A DNA stretch of 7,883 nt from an uncultured Micrococcales bacterium (GTDB taxonomy: Bacteria > Actinomycetota > Actinomycetes > Actinomycetales > Microbacteriaceae), in the NCBI GenBank assembly GCA_903927775.1, contig CAIYOE010000238.1, forward strand, positions 1-7,883, in the 5' to 3' direction. The stretch's first letter is position 1. Each line of letters begins with the position of its first letter. The translations under genes were made by a program, and so were the position numbers. Below, in pieces: positions 1 to 5,552 of this stretch. The notes under the pieces are model-generated. The model saw only the letters and a program-made list of their open reading frames with translations. It was not told the origin of the DNA and searched no databases.

Positions 1-104
1 GCAGGAGCTGCGTTTGCTGCAGCAGCAGACATTCCAATTAGCGAACCAGTTAGCAGCGACACCATTGCCAGCTGCGAAACTAGGCTTTTAGCTTTCAGTT
101 TCAT
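1..104 (-). CDS. Secreted protein, N-terminal fragment (signal peptide only)
   Basis: This leftward reading frame starts at the ATG complementary to 102-104 and runs off the left edge, so only 34 codons are visible. They encode a classic Sec signal peptide: a basic start (MKLKAK), a hydrophobic core around SLLTGSLIGM, and an Ala-rich region ending in AANA|AP, a typical signal peptidase I site. A ribosome-binding sequence (GAAAGG) lies about 10 bases upstream of the ATG. The gene follows the MalG-like permease by 45 bases on the same strand, with no terminator or operator in the gap, so it is probably the last visible gene of the transporter operon. The mature protein is outside the window, so its function cannot be read. 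A further extracellular glucanase or another glucan-associated protein would fit the context, but that is a guess. Confidence 0.75.
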   Translation of the reverse strand, partial: MKLKAKSLVSQLAMVSLLTGSLIGMSAAAANAAP

Positions 105-149
105 TTGTTCTTTACCTTTCATTGTTTTCTGAATGAAGTTACGGTCTTG

Positions 150-1019
150 CTAGCCCTTTACGGCGCCATCCATGACACCGGTCACAAGTTTGCGACCGAC
201 AAAGATGAACAGGAGCAAGAGTGGGGCGGTGGCCATGAAAGCGCCACCCATATTGAGTGCGTAGTCCAGTACATAACTGGCCTTCAGCTGAGAAACCGCA
301 ATCTGAGCGGTGAAGTTTTGTGGGGAACTCAGCACCAGACCAGGCCACAAGAAGTCGTTCCAGGTGGCCAAGAAGCTGAACAGGCCCAGCACAAAGGCGC
401 TCTGGCGAATGATCGGAAGCACTACGCTCCAGTAGACGCGTGGCACAGACGCACCGTCGATAGACGCAGCCTCAAGCAACTCGTTTGGGACCTGGGCCTC
501 GATGATCTGACGCATCCAGAACACACCGAATGCGGTCACAAGCGCAGGCACAATAAGAGCCGCGAGGCTGTCGTACCAGCCGGCCTTGCTAATCAGCATG
601 AACAACGGAATGATACCGAGCTGGCTAGGAAGCATCATGGTTCCGATAACGAACAGGACCATGAACTTGCGGCCCTTGAAGTGCAACTTGGCAAACGCGA
701 AGCCTGCCAGAGCCGAGAAGAACACCTGAGCTACCGCAACCACGATTCCAACGAACGCGGTGTTAAGAAGTGCCTGGTTGAAAGGGACTACCGAATAGAC
801 GTCGTGCACAACCTTCATGAAGCGAGGGCCAGGAATCAGAGTTGGCGGAATCTTTGAGATTTCGTCGCTTCCGTTGGATGCCACAACGAACATCCAGTAG
901 AACGGGAAGATGCTCAAGAAGGCCATCAATGCCAACAAAATGTAGTTGATCATTGAAAGTCTCTGGTGCTTTGCAGTGCGCTTACGCCCTAGCGGAGATG
1001 GCAACTTGATGGTGGTCAT
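150..1019 (-). CDS. ABC sugar transporter permease, MalG-like (CUT1)
   Basis: This 289-residue protein has the size and pattern of the second inner permease of CUT1 carbohydrate importers. A short basic N-terminus is followed by about six membrane segments, beginning near residues 24-46 (NYILLALMAFLSIFPFYWMF). The EAA loop that docks the ATPase is clear at residues 180-206, with ELLEAASIDGA followed by LPIIRQS. The C-terminus ends GVMDGAVKG, typical of the MalG family. Its ATG overlaps the TGA stop of the upstream permease in an ATGA junction, so the two are translationally coupled and probably made in equal amounts. The substrate is inferred from the neighbours to be a beta-glucan oligosaccharide; the permease sequence itself does not show it. 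The long open frame on the opposite strand (105-857) is a shadow of this gene. Confidence 0.95.
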   Translation of the reverse strand: MTTIKLPSPLGRKRTAKHQRLSMINYILLALMAFLSIFPFYWMFVVASNGSDEISKIPPTLIPGPRFMKVVHDVYSVVPFNQALLNTAFVGIVVAVAQVFFSALAGFAFAKLHFKGRKFMVLFVIGTMMLPSQLGIIPLFMLISKAGWYDSLAALIVPALVTAFGVFWMRQIIEAQVPNELLEAASIDGASVPRVYWSVVLPIIRQSAFVLGLFSFLATWNDFLWPGLVLSSPQNFTAQIAVSQLKASYVLDYALNMGGAFMATAPLLLLFIFVGRKLVTGVMDGAVKG

Positions 1020-2023
1020 TCGGACCCCTCCCCAGCTAGCTTCTTAGTGATAAAGAAGTTGATTAGCGAAACAATCAAAACGATTACGGTGATCAAGATT
1101 CCAACGGCGGCGGCATAACCCCACTTGTTGTTCACAAAAGCCTGCTCGTATAGGAATAGCGTCAATGTGCTGAACTGCCTGGATGAACCGCCATCCATGC
1201 TTCCACCCAATGTGAGCGGCTCGGCGAATACCTGCAAACCACCGATGGTTCCCACAATAAGAACGAAGGTGATGGTGTTCTTTAGCTGAGGCAAAGTCAC
1301 ATAGATGAACTGCTGCCAGCCGGTGGCGCCATCAAGCGAAGCCGACTCATACAGTTCATCCGGGATTGCCAGCATGGATGCCAGGAAAATCAGAGCGTTG
1401 TAACCGGCCCAGCGCCAAGTGATCATGGTGGCGATCGCAATATGGCTGCTGGTGGTGCCTTCGATGAAGTCAACGTGAGGGATGCCGAACCAACCCAGAA
1501 CCATGTTCACCATGCCGTAGTCGCGGCCGAAGAGTTGGCCGAAAACAATGGCGATGGCGATCACCGAGGTGATGTTCGGAATCAAAAGGATGGTGCGCCA
1601 GAAGGTTGCTCCCTTTAGGAATTTGCTGCGAAGGATCGCAGCCAGACCAATCGAGATTGCCATCTGAGGGAAAGTGCTCATTGCCCAGATGTCCAAGGTG
1701 TTCCAGAGCGCGGTCCAGAAACGGTCATCGGTGAGCAGGTTGGTGAAGTTGTCTAGGCCATTGAAAATCTGTGGGCCAGGGTTCAATGGATCCCAGTTGA
1801 AAAACGCGATGTAGGTCGAGTAGACGATTGGCGCAAGACCGAAAATCAGGAACATGACAAAGAACGGGGCAATAAAGAGGTAGCCCCACTTGCCGTTCAA
1901 GGACCCAATGCCGCGACTTATCGGCTTTGGTGCCTTGGCTTGTTTGGCTGGTTTCCAGGGATTGAGGGGTCTCTTTGAGACCCCTCGCTCCTTGGATGTA
2001 CCAGTTTCGAGAACTGCGGACAT
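1016..2023 (-). CDS. ABC sugar transporter permease, MalF-like (CUT1)
   Basis: This 335-residue protein is the first permease of a CUT1 carbohydrate importer. The first 40 or so residues form a basic, Pro/Lys-rich cytoplasmic tail (NPWKPAKQAKAPKPISRG). About six membrane segments follow, the first at roughly 48-73 (YLFIAPFFVMFLIFGLAPIV) and the last at about 304-326. The ATPase-docking EAA loop lies at residues 222-250, with ELYESASLDGATGWQQF and LPQLKN visible. The start ATG lies only three bases (TAA) beyond the TAA stop of the binding-protein gene, so its ribosome-binding region falls inside that gene and coupling is likely. The stop overlaps the start of the MalG-like gene by four bases. 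No ATPase gene is present nearby, so the importer probably uses a shared MsiK-type ATPase encoded elsewhere, as is common for actinobacterial CUT1 systems. Confidence 0.95.
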   Translation of the reverse strand: MSAVLETGTSKERGVSKRPLNPWKPAKQAKAPKPISRGIGSLNGKWGYLFIAPFFVMFLIFGLAPIVYSTYIAFFNWDPLNPGPQIFNGLDNFTNLLTDDRFWTALWNTLDIWAMSTFPQMAISIGLAAILRSKFLKGATFWRTILLIPNITSVIAIAIVFGQLFGRDYGMVNMVLGWFGIPHVDFIEGTTSSHIAIATMITWRWAGYNALIFLASMLAIPDELYESASLDGATGWQQFIYVTLPQLKNTITFVLIVGTIGGLQVFAEPLTLGGSMDGGSSRQFSTLTLFLYEQAFVNNKWGYAAAVGILITVIVLIVSLINFFITKKLAGEGSE

Positions 2024-2026
2024 TTA

Positions 2027-3337
2027 TTAGCCGGTTACTTTCTTGAGGTCCGAAAGAACCTGTGCCCATGACTGAGCGGCGGTCTGCTTCTTAGAAGCAA
2101 CTCGCCCTAGACCGGCACCCATGGCCTGGTCGATAGCGCGGTTCAACTTGCCCTCAAAGATCGGCTTGAGCTTGAGGATACCTGCGGAGTAAATCTTGCC
2201 CACAGGAGCGTTGTTGAAGAATGGGTCGCTAAAGCCAGTTAGAGCTGGGTCCGTGTACAACGACGGAGTGGATGGGAACAAACCGTAGGTCTTGAAGACC
2301 TTTAGCTGCTGTGCAGGAGCCAGGTACCAAGAGATAAAGTCCCAAGCGGCCTGCTTGTTCTTGGCGCTTGCAGGGATGGTCAGCTGAGTACCACCCTGGT
2401 TTCCGCCGCCACCAGGCATCGATGCAATGTCCCACTTACCAGCGGTGTCTGGTGCCTGCGACTTGATGTAGTCCATCATCCAGGCTGGAGCCAACATGGC
2501 TGCGAAGGTTCCCTTGGTCATACCAACGTTCCAGTCGGCAGTGAACTGGCTAATGCGAGTTCCGATGCCGGCGTTCAGAGCTGTGATGGTGGTATCCCAA
2601 GCCTTCTTGACCTGTGGGTTAGTTGCATAGACGAGCTTGCCGGTGTCGGTTCCGTCGTTCAGGTAGTACTTGGTGGTTCCCTGGTTTAGAACAGCCGAGT
2701 AAATGGTTCCGGCCGAGTCCATGAAGCCCACGCCGGACTTCTTGTCTGCAGCGCTTACCGACTTCATGTACTGCTTACCGGTTGCGATGAACTTGTCCCA
2801 GGTTGGCCATAGAGCCGAAACCTTGGTGCGGTCGGTAGGAAGTCCGGCCTTCTTGAATAGGTCGGTACGGTAGGCAACTTCTAGACCGCCCACGTCGGTT
2901 GGGATACCGATAACAGAGTCGTCATAGCCAACACCCTGAGCCCAGCGCCATGGCAGGTAGTCGCCTGCGATGTCCTTGGCTGACTTGCCATCGGAGTTCT
3001 TGATGGTACGTAGGTCGGTGAAGCAACGAGGGTATGAACGCCAGTAACCCGAGTAAGAAACCTCAACTGCAGCGATGTCTGGTCCGTTGCCCGCGGTACA
3101 AGCGGTAACCATGTTGGTTCCGTTTAGAGGGTCTAGGTCAGACTTCTTGATCTGCAGGGTTACTTCTGGGTGTAGGGCCTTGTAGTCCTTAACCAAGGCT
3201 GGCTCGATGACATCGCCAAAAGTCCAGATAGTGATGGTTACCGGGTCGGCTGCGCGAGCTGGTGTAACCATGCCCAGACCCATCGAAGTTACACCGGCGA
3301 TTAGGGCCAGGGATACGAGCTTGCTTTTGCGTAGCAC
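2027..3337 (-). CDS. Extracellular sugar-binding protein of ABC importer (family 1)
   Basis: This 436-residue protein is the solute-binding component of the importer and the first gene of the leftward operon. The chosen start is GTG at 3335-3337, with AAGGAG nine bases upstream. A basic N-terminus (MLRKSK) and hydrophobic segment lead to a signal peptidase I site near residues 27-31 (ARA|AD). The mature start VTITIWTFGD is typical of the MalE-like family, and further family features are NGPDIAAVE, GIPTDVGGLEVAYRTDLFKK and AAWDFISWYLAP. Several Trp and Tyr residues (YSGYWRSY, PWRWAQG) could stack on sugar rings. The mature protein has exactly two Cys, C80 and C105, a likely disulfide. Unusually for a Gram-positive binding protein, there is no lipobox Cys, so membrane anchoring is not explained. 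The ligand is inferred from adjacent GH16 and GH1 genes to be a beta-glucan oligosaccharide. Confidence 0.93.
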   Translation of the reverse strand: MLRKSKLVSLALIAGVTSMGLGMVTPARAADPVTITIWTFGDVIEPALVKDYKALHPEVTLQIKKSDLDPLNGTNMVTACTAGNGPDIAAVEVSYSGYWRSYPRCFTDLRTIKNSDGKSAKDIAGDYLPWRWAQGVGYDDSVIGIPTDVGGLEVAYRTDLFKKAGLPTDRTKVSALWPTWDKFIATGKQYMKSVSAADKKSGVGFMDSAGTIYSAVLNQGTTKYYLNDGTDTGKLVYATNPQVKKAWDTTITALNAGIGTRISQFTADWNVGMTKGTFAAMLAPAWMMDYIKSQAPDTAGKWDIASMPGGGGNQGGTQLTIPASAKNKQAAWDFISWYLAPAQQLKVFKTYGLFPSTPSLYTDPALTGFSDPFFNNAPVGKIYSAGILKLKPIFEGKLNRAIDQAMGAGLGRVASKKQTAAQSWAQVLSDLKKVTG

Positions 3338-3397
3338 CTTGGAACACTCCTTGCTTGGATACGTTTAAGACTGAAATCCAGTAAAACTAGAACAAAC

Positions 3398-3417
3398 TTG
3401 TGAAATCGGTTTCACAA
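3398..3417. promoter_or_regulatory. LacI-type operator O1
   Basis: The 20-base sequence TTGTGAAATCGGTTTCACAA has two perfect 8-base inverted arms (TTGTGAAA and TTTCACAA) around a TCGG centre. This is the best palindrome of the set and contains the repeated 12-base core GAAATCGGTTTC (3402-3413). The central CG is typical of LacI-family operators. It lies where a repressor could block both the leftward transporter promoter and the rightward GH16 promoter. The likely binder is the LacI-family protein encoded from 6954. Confidence 0.8.
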
Positions 3418-3427
3418 AACTTATGCT
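3398..3427 (+). promoter_or_regulatory. Candidate rightward promoter of secreted GH16
   Basis: TTGTGA at 3398-3403 could serve as the -35 and TATGCT at 3422-3427 as the -10, with an 18-base spacer. Each matches four of six bases of the vegetative consensus. The -35 and most of the spacer lie inside the first LacI-type operator, and the second operator begins at the predicted start point near 3434. That arrangement suits tight repression. It implies a leader of about 105 bases. The hexamers are weak, so this is a candidate only. Confidence 0.4.
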
Positions 3428-3434
3428 AAACGGC

Positions 3435-3446
3435 GGAAGCGGTTTC
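3435..3446. promoter_or_regulatory. LacI-type operator O2
   Basis: GGAAGCGGTTTC differs at one position from the exact core GAAAGCGGTTTC found twice before the GH1 gene. Its centre is 33 bases from that of O1, about three helical turns, so both sites would face the same side of the DNA. It would overlap the predicted transcription start of the secreted GH16 gene. Confidence 0.65.
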
Positions 3447-3539
3447 TTAGCAACTCGAATTCCACCAATTGCACCATTCGTTATTCATTCGTGATTCTTC
3501 TATCTGTGCTCCGCTGCAAAACCCAAGGAAAGTTAGTTC

Positions 3540-4406
3540 ATGAGGTTCAAAAAAGTAGCTATTTTAGCAATCGCAATGCTTGGAGTTGTGACAAGTCTTG
3601 GCTCATCGGCCACCTACGCAGCAACCCCTAAGTTGCTCTGGTCCGACGAATTCAACGCCAAAAAAGTCTCAGCTCTGAGTTCCAAAGTCTGGGACTACGA
3701 CATCGGTGACGGTTACGGTTGGGGAAACTCCGAGCAGGAGTACTACACCAAGCTTCCGGCAAACGTGAAGGTCAATGGCCAGGGCCAACTCGAGATCAAC
3801 GCCCTGCGCTTGCAGGACACCGACCCAATCACCGACCGCTGCTTCACCTGCCAGTTCTCTAGCGCCAAGATCAAGACCGCCGGCAAGCTCGGCTTCAAGT
3901 ACGGCCACCTAGAGGCCCGTATTCAGCTACCAGCGGGCCAGGGCATGTGGCCAGCATTCTGGATGCTGGGTGCAGGCTTGCTCAAGGGCGGAACCTGGCC
4001 TGATGTAGGCGAGATCGACATCATGGAAGCCCGCGGTGCAAGGCCAAACGATGTGCTCGGCACTCTTCACGGTCCGGGGTACTCCGGTCAAAATGGCACC
4101 ATGCGCACCATGACTTACTCGTCGCTGAACAACCTGCAGACCGGCTACCACGTGTATGCCATTGACTGGCTAAAGGACAGCATCGCTTTCAGCATCGATG
4201 GAATGAACTACTTCACTCAGAGCGCTTCAGACGTGGCACCGAACAAGTGGGTATTCAACAACGAGTTCTACCTGATTCTGAACCTTGCCACGGGCGGAAA
4301 CTTCGATCCAAACCTCGACCCAGCGCTGCAGAGCGCCCAAATGAAGGTGGATTACATCCGTTACTACACCTACAAGGGACAGGGTTCGGTTATCGTCCAC
4401 AAGTAA
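3540..4406 (+). CDS. Secreted GH16 endo-beta-1,3-glucanase (laminarinase-like)
   Basis: This 288-residue enzyme probably cuts internal bonds of laminarin-type beta-glucans outside the cell. A signal peptide covers residues 1-27 (basic MRFKK, hydrophobic core, cleavage near TYA|ATP). A single GH16 jelly-roll domain fills the rest. The catalytic motif is EIDIME, with E158 as nucleophile, D160 as helper and E163 as acid/base. The ExDxxE form, with its extra residue, is that of laminarinase-type GH16 rather than the ExDxE of lichenases. Other family marks are WGNSEQEYYT (61-70), MWPAFWMLG (136-144) and LHGPGYSG (176-183). C101 and C104 form a CxxC pair, possibly a disulfide. No carbohydrate-binding module or wall anchor follows, so it is probably released. 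The ATG has AAGGAAAG upstream. Exact substrate preference (laminarin or mixed-linkage glucan) is inferred from the family. Confidence 0.93.
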   Translation: MRFKKVAILAIAMLGVVTSLGSSATYAATPKLLWSDEFNAKKVSALSSKVWDYDIGDGYGWGNSEQEYYTKLPANVKVNGQGQLEINALRLQDTDPITDRCFTCQFSSAKIKTAGKLGFKYGHLEARIQLPAGQGMWPAFWMLGAGLLKGGTWPDVGEIDIMEARGARPNDVLGTLHGPGYSGQNGTMRTMTYSSLNNLQTGYHVYAIDWLKDSIAFSIDGMNYFTQSASDVAPNKWVFNNEFYLILNLATGGNFDPNLDPALQSAQMKVDYIRYYTYKGQGSVIVHK

Positions 4407-4423
4407 CAGAATCAAACAAAATA

Positions 4424-4460
4424 GGACCGCGGCGAATAAACGCCGCGGTCCATTTTTTTT
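4424..4460. terminator. Bidirectional intrinsic terminator between convergent GH16 genes
   Basis: A perfect 11-base GC-rich stem (GGACCGCGGCG at 4424-4434 paired with 4441-4451) encloses a 6-base loop, AATAAA. On the plus strand it is followed by A and eight T. On the minus strand the transcript reads TATTTTGTTTG after the stem, also U-rich. It lies 17 bases after the stop of the secreted GH16 gene and 5 bases after that of the cytoplasmic GH16 gene, so it can end both transcripts. Confidence 0.93.
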
Positions 4461-4465
4461 GTGCT

Positions 4466-5269
4466 CTATATCGCCGTTTCGCTCGGGAAGTTGACTGTGC
4501 CAACTCCATCGATGCTGAAGTAACGGATGTAGTCGATTTTGAAATCTGCGCTTACCAAATCTGGTGAAACCGGACCGGTGAAGTTCCCGCCAATCGCGAG
4601 GTTGGCCAGCATGAAATGCGCCTTGTTGAAGACCCATTCACCCGCCACATCTTTTGGGGTAAGGGATAAAACAACTTCGCCGTCTAGAGTCCAAGTGATG
4701 GAATCCGGCAGCCAGTCGATCGCAAAAACATAGAAGTCCTTAGCCAACGATAGACCGATATCGGTGATCTTTCCCTTGCCGTGTTCGCCGCAATAGTTAG
4801 GGCCGTGAACAGTCGTGTAAAGGGCACCGGGCTGATCACCGCGGCCTTCGGCAATATCAATCTCGCCACATTGCGGCCATCCCACGGATGCGATATCTGT
4901 ACCCAACATCCAGAGAGCTGGCCAAGTACCAAGACCCTCGGCGAACTGAGCACGTATCTCTAGATGACCGTAAAGAAACTCGACTTTCCCGGCCGTGTGG
5001 AGCCTAGCGCTAGTCCACTCGGCGTTGCCACCGTAGTAGGTAGGCAGGTTTTGATCGGGGTTGCGCCGAGCCTGGATTACCAGGTTCGAAGCGCCATCGG
5101 TTTTTGCAGCCGAATCTACGTAGTATTCAAGTTCGTTGTTACCCCAACCTGGGATGCCGTTCGCTGTTCCATCGCCTAGGTCATAGTTCCAAAAGGCTTC
5201 GCATGGAACAGTTTCACCATCCAGGTCGAATTCTTGGCTCCAAAGCAAATCAAGCTTGGGTTCGGACAT
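4466..5269 (-). CDS. Cytoplasmic GH16 beta-glucanase (no signal peptide)
   Basis: This 267-residue protein is a second GH16 enzyme of the laminarinase type. The catalytic motif is EIDIAE, with E136 nucleophile, D138 helper and E141 acid/base. Shared family marks are WGNNELEYY (42-50), TWPALWMLG (115-123), VHGPNYCG (154-161) and FAIDWLPDSI (182-191). It begins MSEPKLDLLWSQEFD, so the catalytic domain starts at once and there is no signal peptide. The ATG (5267-5269) has GGAG six bases upstream. The upstream frame contains no ATG, GTG or TTG before a TAA stop and encodes no hydrophobic segment, so a missed leader is unlikely. It lacks the CxxC of its secreted neighbour but has scattered Cys (23, 134, 160), which suits a reducing cytoplasm. 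It is clearly paralogous to the secreted enzyme. Its inferred role is to shorten oligosaccharides after import, feeding the GH1 enzyme. Confidence 0.9.
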   Translation of the reverse strand: MSEPKLDLLWSQEFDLDGETVPCEAFWNYDLGDGTANGIPGWGNNELEYYVDSAAKTDGASNLVIQARRNPDQNLPTYYGGNAEWTSARLHTAGKVEFLYGHLEIRAQFAEGLGTWPALWMLGTDIASVGWPQCGEIDIAEGRGDQPGALYTTVHGPNYCGEHGKGKITDIGLSLAKDFYVFAIDWLPDSITWTLDGEVVLSLTPKDVAGEWVFNKAHFMLANLAIGGNFTGPVSPDLVSADFKIDYIRYFSIDGVGTVNFPSETAI

Positions 5270-5347
5270 GTTTTTCTCCGCTTTTCCAAAGGGTTTTTTC
5301 CAAACTACCCGCGTGCGCAGTGACCCAAACCCCGTTTAGCGCTCAAA

Positions 5348-5353
5348 ACTATA
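5348..5353 (-). promoter_or_regulatory. Candidate -10 of cytoplasmic GH16 promoter
   Basis: On the minus strand this reads TATAGT, a five-of-six match to the vegetative -10. At the usual 17-base spacing the -35 would fall at 5371-5376, inside operator O3, where the bases (AACCGC) match the consensus poorly. A repressor on O3 would cover that -35. The implied leader is about 72 bases. Confidence 0.45.
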
Positions 5354-5366
5354 ACGTTTCAGTAAA

Positions 5367-5378
5367 GAAAGCGGTTTC
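5367..5378. promoter_or_regulatory. LacI-type operator O3
   Basis: GAAAGCGGTTTC is an imperfect palindrome with arms GAAA and TTTC around a CG centre. It is identical to O4 and shares the CGGTTTC half with O1 and O2. It sits just upstream of the TATAGT element of the leftward GH16 gene, well placed to block its promoter. Confidence 0.8.
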
Positions 5379-5419
5379 ACGATTACTTTTCGTTTCTTTC
5401 TGAAGTTAGTGTTTTCTCT

Positions 5420-5431
5420 GAAAGCGGTTTC
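5420..5431. promoter_or_regulatory. LacI-type operator O4
   Basis: This is a second exact copy of GAAAGCGGTTTC, 53 bases from O3 (about five helical turns) and 121 bases before the GH1 start. Its position suggests control of the rightward GH1-lacI transcript, perhaps jointly with O3. Confidence 0.8.
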
Positions 5432-5552
5432 TCGTTAGGGCTGTTTTCCTTGTTGATTAAAAGTGGGGTGTGGGGCACGTAGCGCACACTGCCTGCCCTG
5501 CACCTGCTATCAACAAGTCGTGATTCAAGAAACATCAGTCAGAAGGTAGATC

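Larger units (their letters stand above)
3338..3539. promoter_or_regulatory. Divergent control region between transporter operon and secreted GH16
   Basis: This 202-base gap lies between the outward-facing starts of the binding-protein gene and the secreted GH16 gene. It holds two LacI-type operators (3398-3417 and 3435-3446, listed separately) and a plausible rightward promoter. The binding-protein gene has a strong AAGGAG site (about 3347-3352, minus strand); the GH16 gene has AAGGAAAG about 10 bases before its ATG. No convincing pair of leftward promoter hexamers was found. The first operator sits 60-80 bases before the GTG, the usual region for repression. One operator cluster could therefore control import and extracellular hydrolysis together. 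Confidence 0.75.
5270..5552. promoter_or_regulatory. Divergent control region between cytoplasmic GH16 and GH1
   Basis: This 283-base gap separates the outward-facing starts of the cytoplasmic GH16 and GH1 genes. It carries two exact copies of GAAAGCGGTTTC (5367-5378 and 5420-5431) and a leftward -10 candidate, each listed separately. The GH1 start has AAGG about seven bases upstream. I could not find a confident rightward promoter; the stretch 5432-5552 is G/T-rich then C-rich and shows only weak inverted repeats. No small gene is visible. Confidence 0.75.

Noticed and set aside
291..302. GAAACCGCAATC in the MalG-like permease gene, resembling an operator half
   Set aside because: Only one half matches and two bases differ in the other arm; the position is deep in a coding region.
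105..857. A 250-codon open frame on the plus strand opposite the MalG-like permease
   Set aside because: It lies wholly opposite a clear permease gene, its product is a low-complexity mix rich in His, Glu, Arg and Gln, and it has no recognisable domain. It is a shadow frame.
3475..3492. Direct repeat CATTCGT, 11 bases apart, in the leader of the secreted GH16 gene
   Set aside because: Seven-base repeats in an AT-rich leader are expected by chance, and it has no match elsewhere in the control regions.
4227..4637. Open frames on both strands crossing the terminator between the GH16 genes
   Set aside because: They overlap two well-supported genes and run through a strong terminator hairpin, so they cannot be expressed sensibly.
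5468..5489. Weak inverted repeat GTGTG/CACAC in the GH1 leader
   Set aside because: Only five pairs are continuous and the inner bases mismatch; there is no U-tract or known riboswitch pattern.
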